Of a DNA stretch of 16,668 nucleotides, positions 1 to 7,394 are shown in pieces. Position 1 is the first letter of the stretch. Each line of letters opens with the position of its first letter. The translations under genes and the position numbers were made by a program. The DNA comes from DAHUXT01 sp036378295 (lineage in GTDB: Bacteria > Chloroflexota > Ktedonobacteria > Ktedonobacterales > JADMIN01), in assembly GCA_036378295.1 (NCBI GenBank), contig DASUWS010000213.1, forward strand, positions 1 to 16,668, written 5' to 3'. The notes under the pieces are model-generated. The model did no database searches and was not told the DNA's origin. It worked only from the letters and a program-made list of their open reading frames with translations.

Positions 1-1895
1 TCGTGGTAATCGCGCCGCTCGCCGTCGTGGAAGCGGTTGTTTTCGAGATTGTACTCGATACTGTACTTCTGCAGATCGCACTGGCCCGCCGCCGGACAGG
101 CGCACTGGAGGCAACGCCCCGCCTCGCGCTCGGCCTGCTCCTGGGTGTAGCCCATCTCGATCAGCCGGAAGTTGCGCCTGCGGTCATCATACGGCAGCAT
201 CGGCATCTTGACCTTCGGCTCGACGGGCTTGTAGGGCACGATGTCGAAGAGATCGGGCTTGCGCTCCTCCGCCTCGATGGTCTTGGAGACGACCGCCATA
301 TCCTCACCGCGCAAGTAGGCGTCAATCGAGCGGGAAGCCAGTTTGCCCTGCGCGACACACTCGATGATCGTGGAGGCGCCGATCACCGCATCGCCGCCAG
401 CGAAGACGCCCTTGCGCGCCGTCATGAAGTTATACGGGTCGGTCTCGATGGTCTGATGCTTCGTCCAGCTGATGCCCGTGCCATCCGGAAGCACCGTATT
501 GTCGGGCTTCTGCCCATACGCCGGAATCACCGTGTCACACTCGATGGTGTACTCACTGCCGGGAATCGGCACCGGGCGGCGGCGGCCAGAGGCATCCGGC
601 TCGCCCAGCTTCATCTTCTGGAACTCCAGACCAGTCACCTTCGTGCCGTCATGGATGACGCGCGTGGCCGCCGCGAAGAGCTGCAGGTCAGTGCCCTCGT
701 TCTCGCCGTCCTCGACCTCCTCAAAGGTTGCCGTCATCTCACCACGACCGCGCCGGTAGACGGTATGGACCTTCGCGCCCAGACGAAGCGACGTGCGGGT
801 GCAGTCGAACGTCGTAAAGCCGCCGCCCAGCACGATCACCTCTTTGGTGTCGTTCACTGGCTGCTTCAGGCCGCGCGTCTTATCCTGCAGATAGGCAATA
901 GCGTTGATGACGCCGGGCAAATCCTGCCCTTCGAGGCCCAATGGATTCGAGGTCCACGCGCCGATGGCCAGATAGACCGCGTCGAAGCCTTCATTGAAGA
1001 GATCGTCAATCGTGAAGTCTTCGCCCAGTTTGACGTTATACTGCGCGTCCACGCCGAGCTTCCAGACGCCCTCGAACTCGCGGTCAACCTGGTCTTTCTC
1101 CAGCCGGTACTCAGGGATGCCGTAGCGCAGCATGCCACCCGGCTGCGGCATCATGTCATAAACCTTGCAGTAATGCCCCTTGAGCGCCAGATAGTAGGCA
1201 CAGGTCAGGCCGCACGGCCCCGCGCCGACAATGGCGATCTTCTTACCGGTAGGAGCCTCCTGCACCCACGGCGTGGGCGGGTCGTCCATGCACTGCTCGG
1301 CGGCATAGCCGTGCATTCGGCAGATGGCGATCTCCTCTTCCACCAATCCACGGCGGCAGACATCCTGGCAGGGCGCCGGGCATGTCAACCCAAGGATGTA
1401 GGGGAAGGGCAGCACTTCCTTCACCAGACGCGCCGCCTCGCGATTCTGCCCCTTCGCGATCAACTCCAGATAGCCCGGAATATCGATGTGCGTCGGGCAG
1501 CCAACCTGGCACGGCGGCTGACAGTAGGCGTTGTGGTCGGAGAGCATCATCTCCAGATTGGTGCGGCGGATGTGCTGAAGCCGGTCTGACTTCGTGCGCA
1601 CCACCATTCCTGGCGCGGCGGGCGTGTTGCATGAGGGCAGCGGGCGCTCCGCTCCCTCGATCTCCACCAGGCACATACGACAGGCCGACGTGGGCTCCAG
1701 CTTCTCGTCGTTGCAGAGATTCGGGATATCGAGAATCCCATTATCCACCGCAACGCTGAGAATGGTCTGTCCCTCGTAGGCGCGCATCGGGCGTCCGTCA
1801 ATGGTCAGCGTGAAAGATGGCTGGCCGTGCTCGTTGCGCTCGAACGTCTGGCCGCCCTGCGCCGCGGCGGAATCATCACGAATCGTGACTGCCAT
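1..1895 (-). CDS. NuoG-type [2Fe-2S] domain fused to GltD-like FAD/NAD(P) oxidoreductase (3' end cut by window)
   Basis: About 631 codons are visible and the gene runs off the left edge without a stop. Residues 28-89 form a NuoG-type plant-ferredoxin domain with C61-x10-C72-x2-C75-x13-C89. H121 and C125, C129, C133 follow, merging the NuoG His-Cys region with the N-terminal Fe-S region of the glutamate synthase small subunit family (GltD); more cysteines lie in the TCPAPCQDVC segment. An FAD dinucleotide motif (GAGPCG, about 224-229) and an NAD(P) motif (GGGFTTFDC, about 357-365) follow, with the family's YRRGRGEM-EEVEDG region. Near the edge C595-x2-C598-x-C600-x5-C606 suggests another Fe-S site, typical of proteins that continue into a ferredoxin or NuoG/formate-dehydrogenase-like domain. 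The ATG has GAGAGG 7 nt upstream. It is last of four co-directional genes, 29 nt after the NuoF-like gene. Likely role: transfer of electrons between NAD(P)H and Fe-S centres of a complex I-like assembly. Family assignment is firm; partner and direction of electron flow are inferred. Confidence 0.88.
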   Translation of the reverse strand, partial: MAVTIRDDSAAAQGGQTFERNEHGQPSFTLTIDGRPMRAYEGQTILSVAVDNGILDIPNLCNDEKLEPTSACRMCLVEIEGAERPLPSCNTPAAPGMVVRTKSDRLQHIRRTNLEMMLSDHNAYCQPPCQVGCPTHIDIPGYLELIAKGQNREAARLVKEVLPFPYILGLTCPAPCQDVCRRGLVEEEIAICRMHGYAAEQCMDDPPTPWVQEAPTGKKIAIVGAGPCGLTCAYYLALKGHYCKVYDMMPQPGGMLRYGIPEYRLEKDQVDREFEGVWKLGVDAQYNVKLGEDFTIDDLFNEGFDAVYLAIGAWTSNPLGLEGQDLPGVINAIAYLQDKTRGLKQPVNDTKEVIVLGGGFTTFDCTRTSLRLGAKVHTVYRRGRGEMTATFEEVEDGENEGTDLQLFAAATRVIHDGTKVTGLEFQKMKLGEPDASGRRRPVPIPGSEYTIECDTVIPAYGQKPDNTVLPDGTGISWTKHQTIETDPYNFMTARKGVFAGGDAVIGASTIIECVAQGKLASRSIDAYLRGEDMAVVSKTIEAEERKPDLFDIVPYKPVEPKVKMPMLPYDDRRRNFRLIEMGYTQEQAEREAGRCLQCACPAAGQCDLQKYSIEYNLENNRFHDGERRDYH

Positions 1896-1924
1896 AGGAT
1901 TTCCTCTCAGATGCCTAGTGAAGT

Positions 1925-3238
1925 CTAGAGCACATGCTTGGTCACATAGCGATGCGCGCGCACCGGCTCGCAGACGCCAGTCGGGCACTTGCCATTGAGA
2001 TGAGCGGTGAAGTCATCACCGAAGTATTTCATGGCCGTCGTGAGCGGCTTGACGGCGTTGACGCCGAAGCCACAGAGCGACCCATCGGGCACGTACTGCG
2101 CGAATTCGGTCAGCAACGCCATATCATCCTCAGTGCCCAAGTCGCTGGTGATGCCTTCCAGCGTCCCCGCGATGCGCTTGACGCCCACCCGGCAAGGCAC
2201 GCACTTGCCGCAGGAGTCCGCCGCGAGGGTATTCGACCGGTCGGTGGCCCAGTGCACCATGCAGGTATCCGCTGGCAGCAATTCGACGATGCTGGAACCG
2301 ACGATCACCCCGGCTTCTTCCAGCGGCTCATAGTCGTATGGCGTATCGAGCATGCTGAGCGGCAACGCGCCGCCCTCGCCCCCACCAACCACCACCGCGC
2401 GTGTCGTGGTCTCGCTCGCTGGGGCACCCGCCTTCGCCAGCACATCGCGCAGCTTCGTGCCAAAGGGCACCTCAACGACAACGCCCTGGGGGGATGCGGG
2501 CCAGATGACCGTCAGCAACTTGGTGCCAGGGCTGGCCTCGGTGCCCAGCTTGCGGAAGGCATCGCCGCCGCGCGCCACAATGACTGGAAGATTCGCCAGC
2601 GTCTCGACATTCTGGACGACGGTTGGCTGCCCTTGCAAGCCGTATTCAGTAGGATAAGGCGGGCGCTGCTGCGCCTTCATCGGACGGCCCTTGATGATTT
2701 CGAGCAGCGCCGATTCTTCTCCGCCCATGAAGCCGCGCTCGACGCCAACCAGTGTGATATTCAGGTCGGTCTGCGAACCGAAGATGCCGCGCCCCAACGC
2801 GCCGCGCTCCTGCGCGTTTGTCAATGCCTGTTGGATGCTCTCAACGGCGGCTTTACGGCTGCTCCGGACGTAGAGATAGGCCTCGGTCGCGCCGATGGCA
2901 TAGGCCGCCAGCACAATCCCTTCGATCACCTGGAAGGGATTGTGCTCCAGCAGGCTGCTCGCCACCGCGGAACGCGCATCAGCATCGTAGGCGTTGCAGA
3001 CGAGGTATTTCTCATCGGTTGCCGCCTGCGCCACTAGCTTCAGCTTCTCCGCCGTCAGGACGCCCGCGCCGCCGCGTCCGCGCAGGCCCGCCGTGCGCAA
3101 CTCGCCCAGCACCTGGGCGGGCGTCATCGTTGTGAGCGCCTGACGAAGACCCGTAAACCCACCCTGCTGTGCGTAGGCGTCAAAGGTCGTCAGCGCCGGA
3201 CCAGATGTTGTCAGCAGGTATGATTGCGTCTCAGGCAC
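1925..3238 (-). CDS. nuoF: NuoF-like NADH-quinone oxidoreductase flavoprotein subunit, divergent flavin site
   Basis: This is a 437-aa NuoF/51-kDa family protein, the normal length for the family. Visible are GRGGAG (54-59, FMN loop), K65, the GGEESALL segment, the PPYPTEYGL and NNVETLA-like region, and a complete N3-type [4Fe-4S] motif C343-x2-C346-x2-C349 with C389. In ordinary NuoF the loop after the FMN glycines reads NADESEPG-F-DR; here the gap-free equivalent is NAYDADARSAVASS (82-95), so most conserved acidic, glycine and arginine positions are changed and the Cys of ICGEE is Gly. I chose the GTG at 3238 because GGAGGG lies 6 nt upstream; the longer frame back to 3448 lies inside the preceding gene and reads as low-complexity shadow. 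It overlaps the preceding gene by 8 nt, implying translational coupling. Family membership is secure; ability to bind FMN or oxidise NADH is doubtful. Confidence 0.9.
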   Translation of the reverse strand: MPETQSYLLTTSGPALTTFDAYAQQGGFTGLRQALTTMTPAQVLGELRTAGLRGRGGAGVLTAEKLKLVAQAATDEKYLVCNAYDADARSAVASSLLEHNPFQVIEGIVLAAYAIGATEAYLYVRSSRKAAVESIQQALTNAQERGALGRGIFGSQTDLNITLVGVERGFMGGEESALLEIIKGRPMKAQQRPPYPTEYGLQGQPTVVQNVETLANLPVIVARGGDAFRKLGTEASPGTKLLTVIWPASPQGVVVEVPFGTKLRDVLAKAGAPASETTTRAVVVGGGEGGALPLSMLDTPYDYEPLEEAGVIVGSSIVELLPADTCMVHWATDRSNTLAADSCGKCVPCRVGVKRIAGTLEGITSDLGTEDDMALLTEFAQYVPDGSLCGFGVNAVKPLTTAMKYFGDDFTAHLNGKCPTGVCEPVRAHRYVTKHVL

Positions 3239-3917
3239 GCTGCGCCCTCCGGTGGTTGATGTTGCCATACTTGCCGCGCGTCGCCGCCGAGGGGCCACGC
3301 TCGACCCAGTCGTCGCGCAGCACACCGGGCGTCGCCGGGGCGGCAGGCTTGAACTGGTCGCTGGCAGTGATGATGCCGAAGATGTCGCTGATATCAACGC
3401 CACGGCGCTCCACCACGCGCCACGCCACGGCCATCGGCATGGAGCCATAGGCGTCCATCAGCTCATCGAGGAGCGTCGTCAAATCCCAGGCATCGAACGA
3501 TGCACGGTCGAGGATCTCATCAGCCTTGCTGAGATCAACGGGCTGCTCCAGGCTAGTCGTGACAGGCGTCAGAACAGGTGGCGAGAGTGGCCGGTTGGGA
3601 TAGTTCACGGCGTATTCAGAGACGCGTGGCGTGTAGTAGCCCGCGACCGAGGTGGGTGAGAAGTAGGGTCGCCGACGGAAGCGCAGCGTGGGCCGCGTCT
3701 CGATGGTGATGGCACGCGGAGGGCACGCCTTCTCGCAGAGCAGGCACGACTCACACTTCAGGTTGAAGGGCGTCGCCTGCCCATCCTCCTGGATAAGCTG
3801 GATCAAGCCGCGACTGCGCGGCGGCAGCTTGCGCTTTTCGTACGGATAGAGCCGGGTGACTTTGGGCCGGGTCACGTGGCTCAAGGTCAGGCCCAGACCC
3901 TGAAGTATTCCGCGCAT
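3231..3917 (-). CDS. NuoI-like single-cluster ferredoxin domain joined to a NuoE-like helical domain
   Basis: The 228-aa protein begins like NuoI (complex I 23-kDa subunit): a basic stretch with YPYEKRKLPPRSRG, then C55-x2-C58-x2-C61-x3-C65-P. NuoI normally has two such four-Cys motifs; this protein has one and contains no other cysteine after residue 65. Residues about 140-192 (LLDELMDAYGSMP...VVERRGVDISDIFGIITASDQF) resemble the N-terminal helical domain of NuoE/HoxE, but the thioredoxin-like [2Fe-2S] half of NuoE is missing. The ATG has AGGAG 6 nt upstream. It sits between nuoB (20 nt gap) and the NuoF-like gene (8-nt overlap), exactly where docking proteins for those subunits are expected. 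Likely role: cytoplasmic electron wire and scaffold between NuoF/NuoG-like proteins and NuoB. The NuoI part is clear; the NuoE resemblance is from reading the pattern and is less certain. Confidence 0.8.
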   Translation of the reverse strand: MRGILQGLGLTLSHVTRPKVTRLYPYEKRKLPPRSRGLIQLIQEDGQATPFNLKCESCLLCEKACPPRAITIETRPTLRFRRRPYFSPTSVAGYYTPRVSEYAVNYPNRPLSPPVLTPVTTSLEQPVDLSKADEILDRASFDAWDLTTLLDELMDAYGSMPMAVAWRVVERRGVDISDIFGIITASDQFKPAAPATPGVLRDDWVERGPSAATRGKYGNINHRRAQRA

Positions 3918-3938
3918 CGCTTTCTCCTAACTCCTCAC

Positions 3939-4538
3939 TCACTCCTCGCCGCGAATCTTCAGGCCCTGCTTCTCGATCTTCTCGCGTAGCTTGAGAATGC
4001 CTTCGATCAGCGCTTCTGGCCGGGGCGGGCAGCCAGGCACATACACATCCACCGGCACGAGCGTATCCACGCCTTGGACGGTGTAATAGCTATCGTAGAA
4101 CTCGCCGCCCGAGGTCGCGCATTGGCCCATCGAGAGCACCCACTTGGGATCGGGCATCTGCTCGTAGAGGCGCACAAGCCGCGGCCCCATCTTGACGCAG
4201 ACAGTCCCCGCGACAATCATCAGGTCGGCCTGACGCGGGCTGGAGCGGAAGACCTCTGACCCCCAGCGCGAGAGGTCATAATGGCTCTGCGCCGACGCCA
4301 TCATCTCGATGGCACAACAGGCGAGGCCGTAGCCCAGCGGCCAGATCGAGCGGCTGCGCGCGAAGTTCTGCGCCCACTTGAGCATATCGGCGACGCTGGT
4401 AAGCACTACATTCGGTTCCTGGCTGCCGGGAACGTACTCGCCGGTACGCCGCTTGGTGCTTTGATCCAGCATCTGAACAGCGATGCCGCGCGGGACCCCA
4501 TTGCCCGGAGCCGGGCGACTGGCGTTATCTGCGCTCAT
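3939..4538 (-). CDS. nuoB: NADH-quinone oxidoreductase subunit B (N2 cluster subunit)
   Basis: This 199-aa protein is a clear NuoB/PSST subunit of complex I, which holds the terminal [4Fe-4S] cluster N2 next to the quinone site. The four ligands are present: tandem C74-C75 (GYGLACCAIEMM), C140 (SMGQCATSGG) and C170 (PGCPPRPE). The family segments FRSSPRQADLMIVAGTV and VQGVDTLVPVDVYVPG are intact. An extra Cys occurs at 114. The N-terminus is about 40 residues longer than the conserved core. The ATG start has only a weak, distant AAGG upstream. It is the first gene of the minus-strand run; nuoA, nuoC and nuoD do not precede it, so either they lie elsewhere or beyond the left edge. Intact N2 ligands indicate a true complex I-type rather than hydrogenase small-subunit protein. 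Confidence 0.95.
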   Translation of the reverse strand: MSADNASRPAPGNGVPRGIAVQMLDQSTKRRTGEYVPGSQEPNVVLTSVADMLKWAQNFARSRSIWPLGYGLACCAIEMMASAQSHYDLSRWGSEVFRSSPRQADLMIVAGTVCVKMGPRLVRLYEQMPDPKWVLSMGQCATSGGEFYDSYYTVQGVDTLVPVDVYVPGCPPRPEALIEGILKLREKIEKQGLKIRGEE

Positions 4539-4716
4539 GGGAAGGTAATCCCTTCTTCATCGAGATCGACACGTATTCGTTCGCTCGCGCATGGCTTTGT
4601 CGTGCTACGCGCCAGGAGGAACATCGCGCGCCGAAGGTGTGCTGAGAAATTGAGAATGTGTGGTGGAGCTATCCGTGCAGGCGCTGTCGCGTCGATTGCA
4701 CGGTGGTCCAAAGAAG

Positions 4717-4745
4717 ATTATACCAGAACAGCAGCAGTGTGCCCA
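4717..4745 (-). promoter_or_regulatory. Predicted sigma70-type promoter of the nuoB operon
   Basis: Read on the minus strand there is a perfect TATAAT (4722 to 4717) preceded by a 17-nt spacer and TGGGCA (4745 to 4740), four of six matches to TTGACA. Transcription would start about 4710 and leave a leader of roughly 170 nt before the nuoB ATG at 4538. No other good -10 box was seen in the gap. Confidence 0.5.
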
Positions 4746-4973
4746 CCCGCCGCGCACGACACGCCGTCAGCCAGCACGATCATTCCTACATTCCTGCAGC
4801 CTATGGGCCGCCGTAAACCGCTTGCTGCCGATCTGCGCGGGCATGTCGCGGAGACAGCGCGGATGAGAACGCAGCGTTGCCACGCTGGCATGCCGTCGCC
4901 ACAAGTACCATCCGGCCTCATTCTTGTGTTGCGGGCAAGATGCGGCCTGGCCCTACTTCTGACTTATGGCCCC

Positions 4974-5002
4974 TTGCCATATACCGCATGATCGCCTACA
5001 CT
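4974..5002 (+). promoter_or_regulatory. Weak candidate promoter for the six-TM protein gene
   Basis: TTGCCA (five of six to consensus) is separated by 17 nt from TACACT (four of six). Transcription would start near 5009, about 200 nt before the chosen ATG at 5210. This is pattern matching only. Confidence 0.3.
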
Positions 5003-5209
5003 ACATTGCTTGATGGCGTTTGTTGGCCGGATGCCGTCCGCCTGATTCCCCTGCGGGCGATGGCAGACAGGCGAAATCTGGACGCGTCTGGGCTGGCACG
5101 CCAAAGACTGTTTCGGAAGACGCACTGCCTCGGGCCTAATTTGGGAACGGGTGGGTGGTCACTGTTTTCGCGCACGCGCGAGAACGCGATAGAAACGGCA
5201 CTGCACACC

Positions 5210-7231
5210 ATGAAGAACAATCCAAGGTCTCCACGGCGGACACCTCATTGGGTGCGCCGGAGCACTTCATCACCTGACAACCGGGCTGACCTTGAAGGAC
5301 CAGTCAGCGGTTCATTTACGCCACGCGAGAGTCCCAAACGGACGCGCAAACTGACACAGCCGATTGCGTTGGAGACGCTCGAAGAGCCGCGACTGGCGCT
5401 CTCGCGGGTCATTGACCAGACGATCAACGTGATCAACGAGCGCGAGGAACAGCGGCACAAGCTCATCAATACGCTGATCGTCGTTCAGTTGCTCATTACC
5501 GCGGCGGTCTCGCTGGGCTATCACGACAAGCCTGGACTCATCTTCCCAATCATGCTGGGGTCGCTGGGCATTTATCTGATCGCGCTGGTGACAGGGTATC
5601 TGTTGAAGAATGATCGCCTGGCCGCGTATCTGCTGGTCTTCGGCGGTGGGCTGGCCGTCGCGGCGCAGGTCGTCGCGGCGACACTGGCGGGCAGCCCGGA
5701 AGAGATTGGGCACGTCTCGCTGTTCTTTCTCGCGGTCATGCTTGAATCAGGGCTGCTGCTGACCCCAGAAGTCACGGTGATCGTGGTGACGGCGGCGAGT
5801 GCGCTGACCGGCGCGATGTTGCTCCTGGTCGCCTTTAATAACGCCGTCTCCGGGCCACAGATCTACCAGATCGTGCTCTATACGCTCAGCCCCATGGCGC
5901 TAACGGCCATCGTCTCATGGCTGCTCGCCCATTTCATCTACGCGACAGCTGTCACCGCCCAGCGCGCGCATGACCTGGAGTTTCGGCAGGCACAGTTCCA
6001 ACAGATGAAGCTCCACGAGCGCGAGCGCCAGGAGCAGCTCGACGGGAGTATTGGCGCGATCCAGACGGCCATCGCTCAAGCCATCACGGGCGACTATACG
6101 ATCCGGGTGCCAGTGACGCCCGGAGACCTGGAGGTGGTCGAGAATAGCCTGAACCTGCTGCTCGATACCTTCGACTCTATGGTGCGGGCACAACAGGAAA
6201 ACGCCCGCATGGCAGGCGCCGTGATGCCGATTACGGAGGAACTGAGCCGGATGGGCGGGGCCAGCGATGCGGGCACACCCGTGCATCCCATCAAGACCGA
6301 TACACCTTTCGACAACGTCTCTGTCGTGATGAGTCGCGTTGCCGATAGCTATAACCGCCGTATTTCCCGCCTGCAAGAGCAGATTGGGCGCCTCGCGGCT
6401 GGCGTCGCGCATAGCCGCAACGGCCTGGCCAACACCTCCGAAGAGTTCACCGCCGCGGAGCAGCAGGTTGGCGCCCTGATTTCACGGGCCGATGCGGTGT
6501 CTGCACCGCTACGAAAGCAACTGGAATTGCTGGCTCAGGCCCGCCACATGATGGTCATGATGCTGCCGCCGGAAATCACGCGAACCGCCGAGCAGACCTC
6601 TGGCGGTGACCCCGCGCTCAGAGGTCTGGGCATTGGGGTCGAGCAGGGGCACACCACCGAGTTCAAGGCGCTGGAGCCAGCATCGCACGCCGAAGCAGGC
6701 ATCGCGCCGCTCACCAGGCGATTGCCTGCCGTGGATGCCAGCGCCGCCGCGGCTACTCCATCGAGCATGAGCGGGGGCCTTCCGGCGGAGTTAGTCGAGG
6801 TCTGGCATCTGCTGCTGCAAATCGGAGAAGAATTGCTCCAGCAGGAGCGCACAGTCGCGGCTTTCACGCAGGAGCTGGGAGTGCTTTCTCGCACGGTGCG
6901 TCAGGGAAGCAGGGGCATCGACTGGACCATCACCGCGCTCGACTCGGTCCAGCGCAGCAGCGAGATGGCCCAGCAGTCCTCGGCGCAGAACCCGAAGCCC
7001 GACCGCCCGGAAGATATGCCCTCGGACGGCCAGGACAGCGGCGGATTCTCCTCTCGCCCCGCCGGACCGTCACGCCCACTCTGGTCCGGCAGCAGCGCGC
7101 CCGAAAGCGCCAACCGGCCACCACCGCCGCCACGTAGCTCGCTCAACAGCGCTGATCTGCTCGGCGACATCAACGATGCGTTGGGCAAGGGGTTCGACGC
7201 TGGCCAGGAAGGCACATCGGCTGAAGGCTAG
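5210..7231 (+). CDS. Six-TM membrane protein with HAMP-like and coiled-coil cytoplasmic region (chemoreceptor-like)
   Basis: From the ATG at 5210 the protein is 673 aa. Residues 1-85 are basic then helical and cytoplasmic-looking. Six hydrophobic segments follow at about 86-104, 108-131, 137-160, 166-184, 187-209 and 219-246, then a charged helix. A HAMP-like stretch lies at about 285-330 (ITGDYTIRVPVTPGDLEVVENSLNLLL, split by the P-x-GDLEVVENSLN pattern), followed by long heptad-type helices (about 335-610). The end is Pro/Ser-rich (about 610-660). I see no canonical chemoreceptor hairpin tip, no kinase H-box and no GGDEF, so it looks like a sensor or scaffold that signals through another protein. 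The start is uncertain because no ribosome-binding site precedes 5210; the frame is open to 4877 but that part does not look coding. It converges with the CheB-CheR kinase gene, 163 nt away, suggesting a functional link. No family name can be given. Confidence 0.8.
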   Translation: MKNNPRSPRRTPHWVRRSTSSPDNRADLEGPVSGSFTPRESPKRTRKLTQPIALETLEEPRLALSRVIDQTINVINEREEQRHKLINTLIVVQLLITAAVSLGYHDKPGLIFPIMLGSLGIYLIALVTGYLLKNDRLAAYLLVFGGGLAVAAQVVAATLAGSPEEIGHVSLFFLAVMLESGLLLTPEVTVIVVTAASALTGAMLLLVAFNNAVSGPQIYQIVLYTLSPMALTAIVSWLLAHFIYATAVTAQRAHDLEFRQAQFQQMKLHERERQEQLDGSIGAIQTAIAQAITGDYTIRVPVTPGDLEVVENSLNLLLDTFDSMVRAQQENARMAGAVMPITEELSRMGGASDAGTPVHPIKTDTPFDNVSVVMSRVADSYNRRISRLQEQIGRLAAGVAHSRNGLANTSEEFTAAEQQVGALISRADAVSAPLRKQLELLAQARHMMVMMLPPEITRTAEQTSGGDPALRGLGIGVEQGHTTEFKALEPASHAEAGIAPLTRRLPAVDASAAAATPSSMSGGLPAELVEVWHLLLQIGEELLQQERTVAAFTQELGVLSRTVRQGSRGIDWTITALDSVQRSSEMAQQSSAQNPKPDRPEDMPSDGQDSGGFSSRPAGPSRPLWSGSSAPESANRPPPPPRSSLNSADLLGDINDALGKGFDAGQEGTSAEG

Positions 7232-7271
7232 CGCAGGCGCACGCCTATCCACGCCTATCATACTGTCTGAA

Positions 7272-7300
7272 GGGGGGCGGCAGTGCCGCCCCTTCCTTAT
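7272..7300 (+). terminator. Hairpin terminator after the six-TM protein gene
   Basis: A perfect 8-bp stem (GGGGCGGC 7274-7281 with GCCGCCCC 7285-7292) closes a 3-nt AGT loop and can be lengthened by G-T pairs. It is followed by TTCCTTATT. It lies 41 nt after the plus-strand stop in a convergent gap and may also block reading from the opposite gene, although the T run is better on the plus strand. Confidence 0.7.
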
Positions 7301-7394
7301 TGGGTGTGCGCGTGTGTATCTCCCATCGCCCTGCTCACATGCCTTGTCCTTCGCCGCACGCCCGCCCCATAAAGCGTCACTGCTCCTGAGGACG

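Larger units (their letters stand above)
4539..5209. other. Divergent intergenic region between nuoB and the membrane sensor gene
   Basis: This 671-nt gap carries the nuoB promoter and a weaker plus-strand promoter candidate. Open frames cross it, including an upstream extension of the plus-strand membrane-protein frame back to 4877. That extension reads as arginine-, tryptophan- and cysteine-rich non-family sequence, so I treat it as non-coding. I saw no RNA gene or clear riboswitch in it. Confidence 0.5.

Noticed and set aside
3..1589. A 528-codon plus-strand open frame
   Set aside because: It is antisense to the NuoG/GltD fusion, whose Fe-S and Rossmann motifs are clear; the plus-strand product is His/Arg/Leu-rich with no family pattern, typical of GC-rich shadow frames.
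1934..3037. A 367-codon plus-strand open frame
   Set aside because: Antisense shadow of the NuoF-like gene; no recognisable motif or ribosome-binding site.
4877..5209. N-terminal extension of the six-TM protein
   Set aside because: Sequence is Cys/Trp/Arg-rich without helical or family pattern and holds a promoter candidate; ATG 5210 is a better start although it lacks a clear ribosome-binding site.
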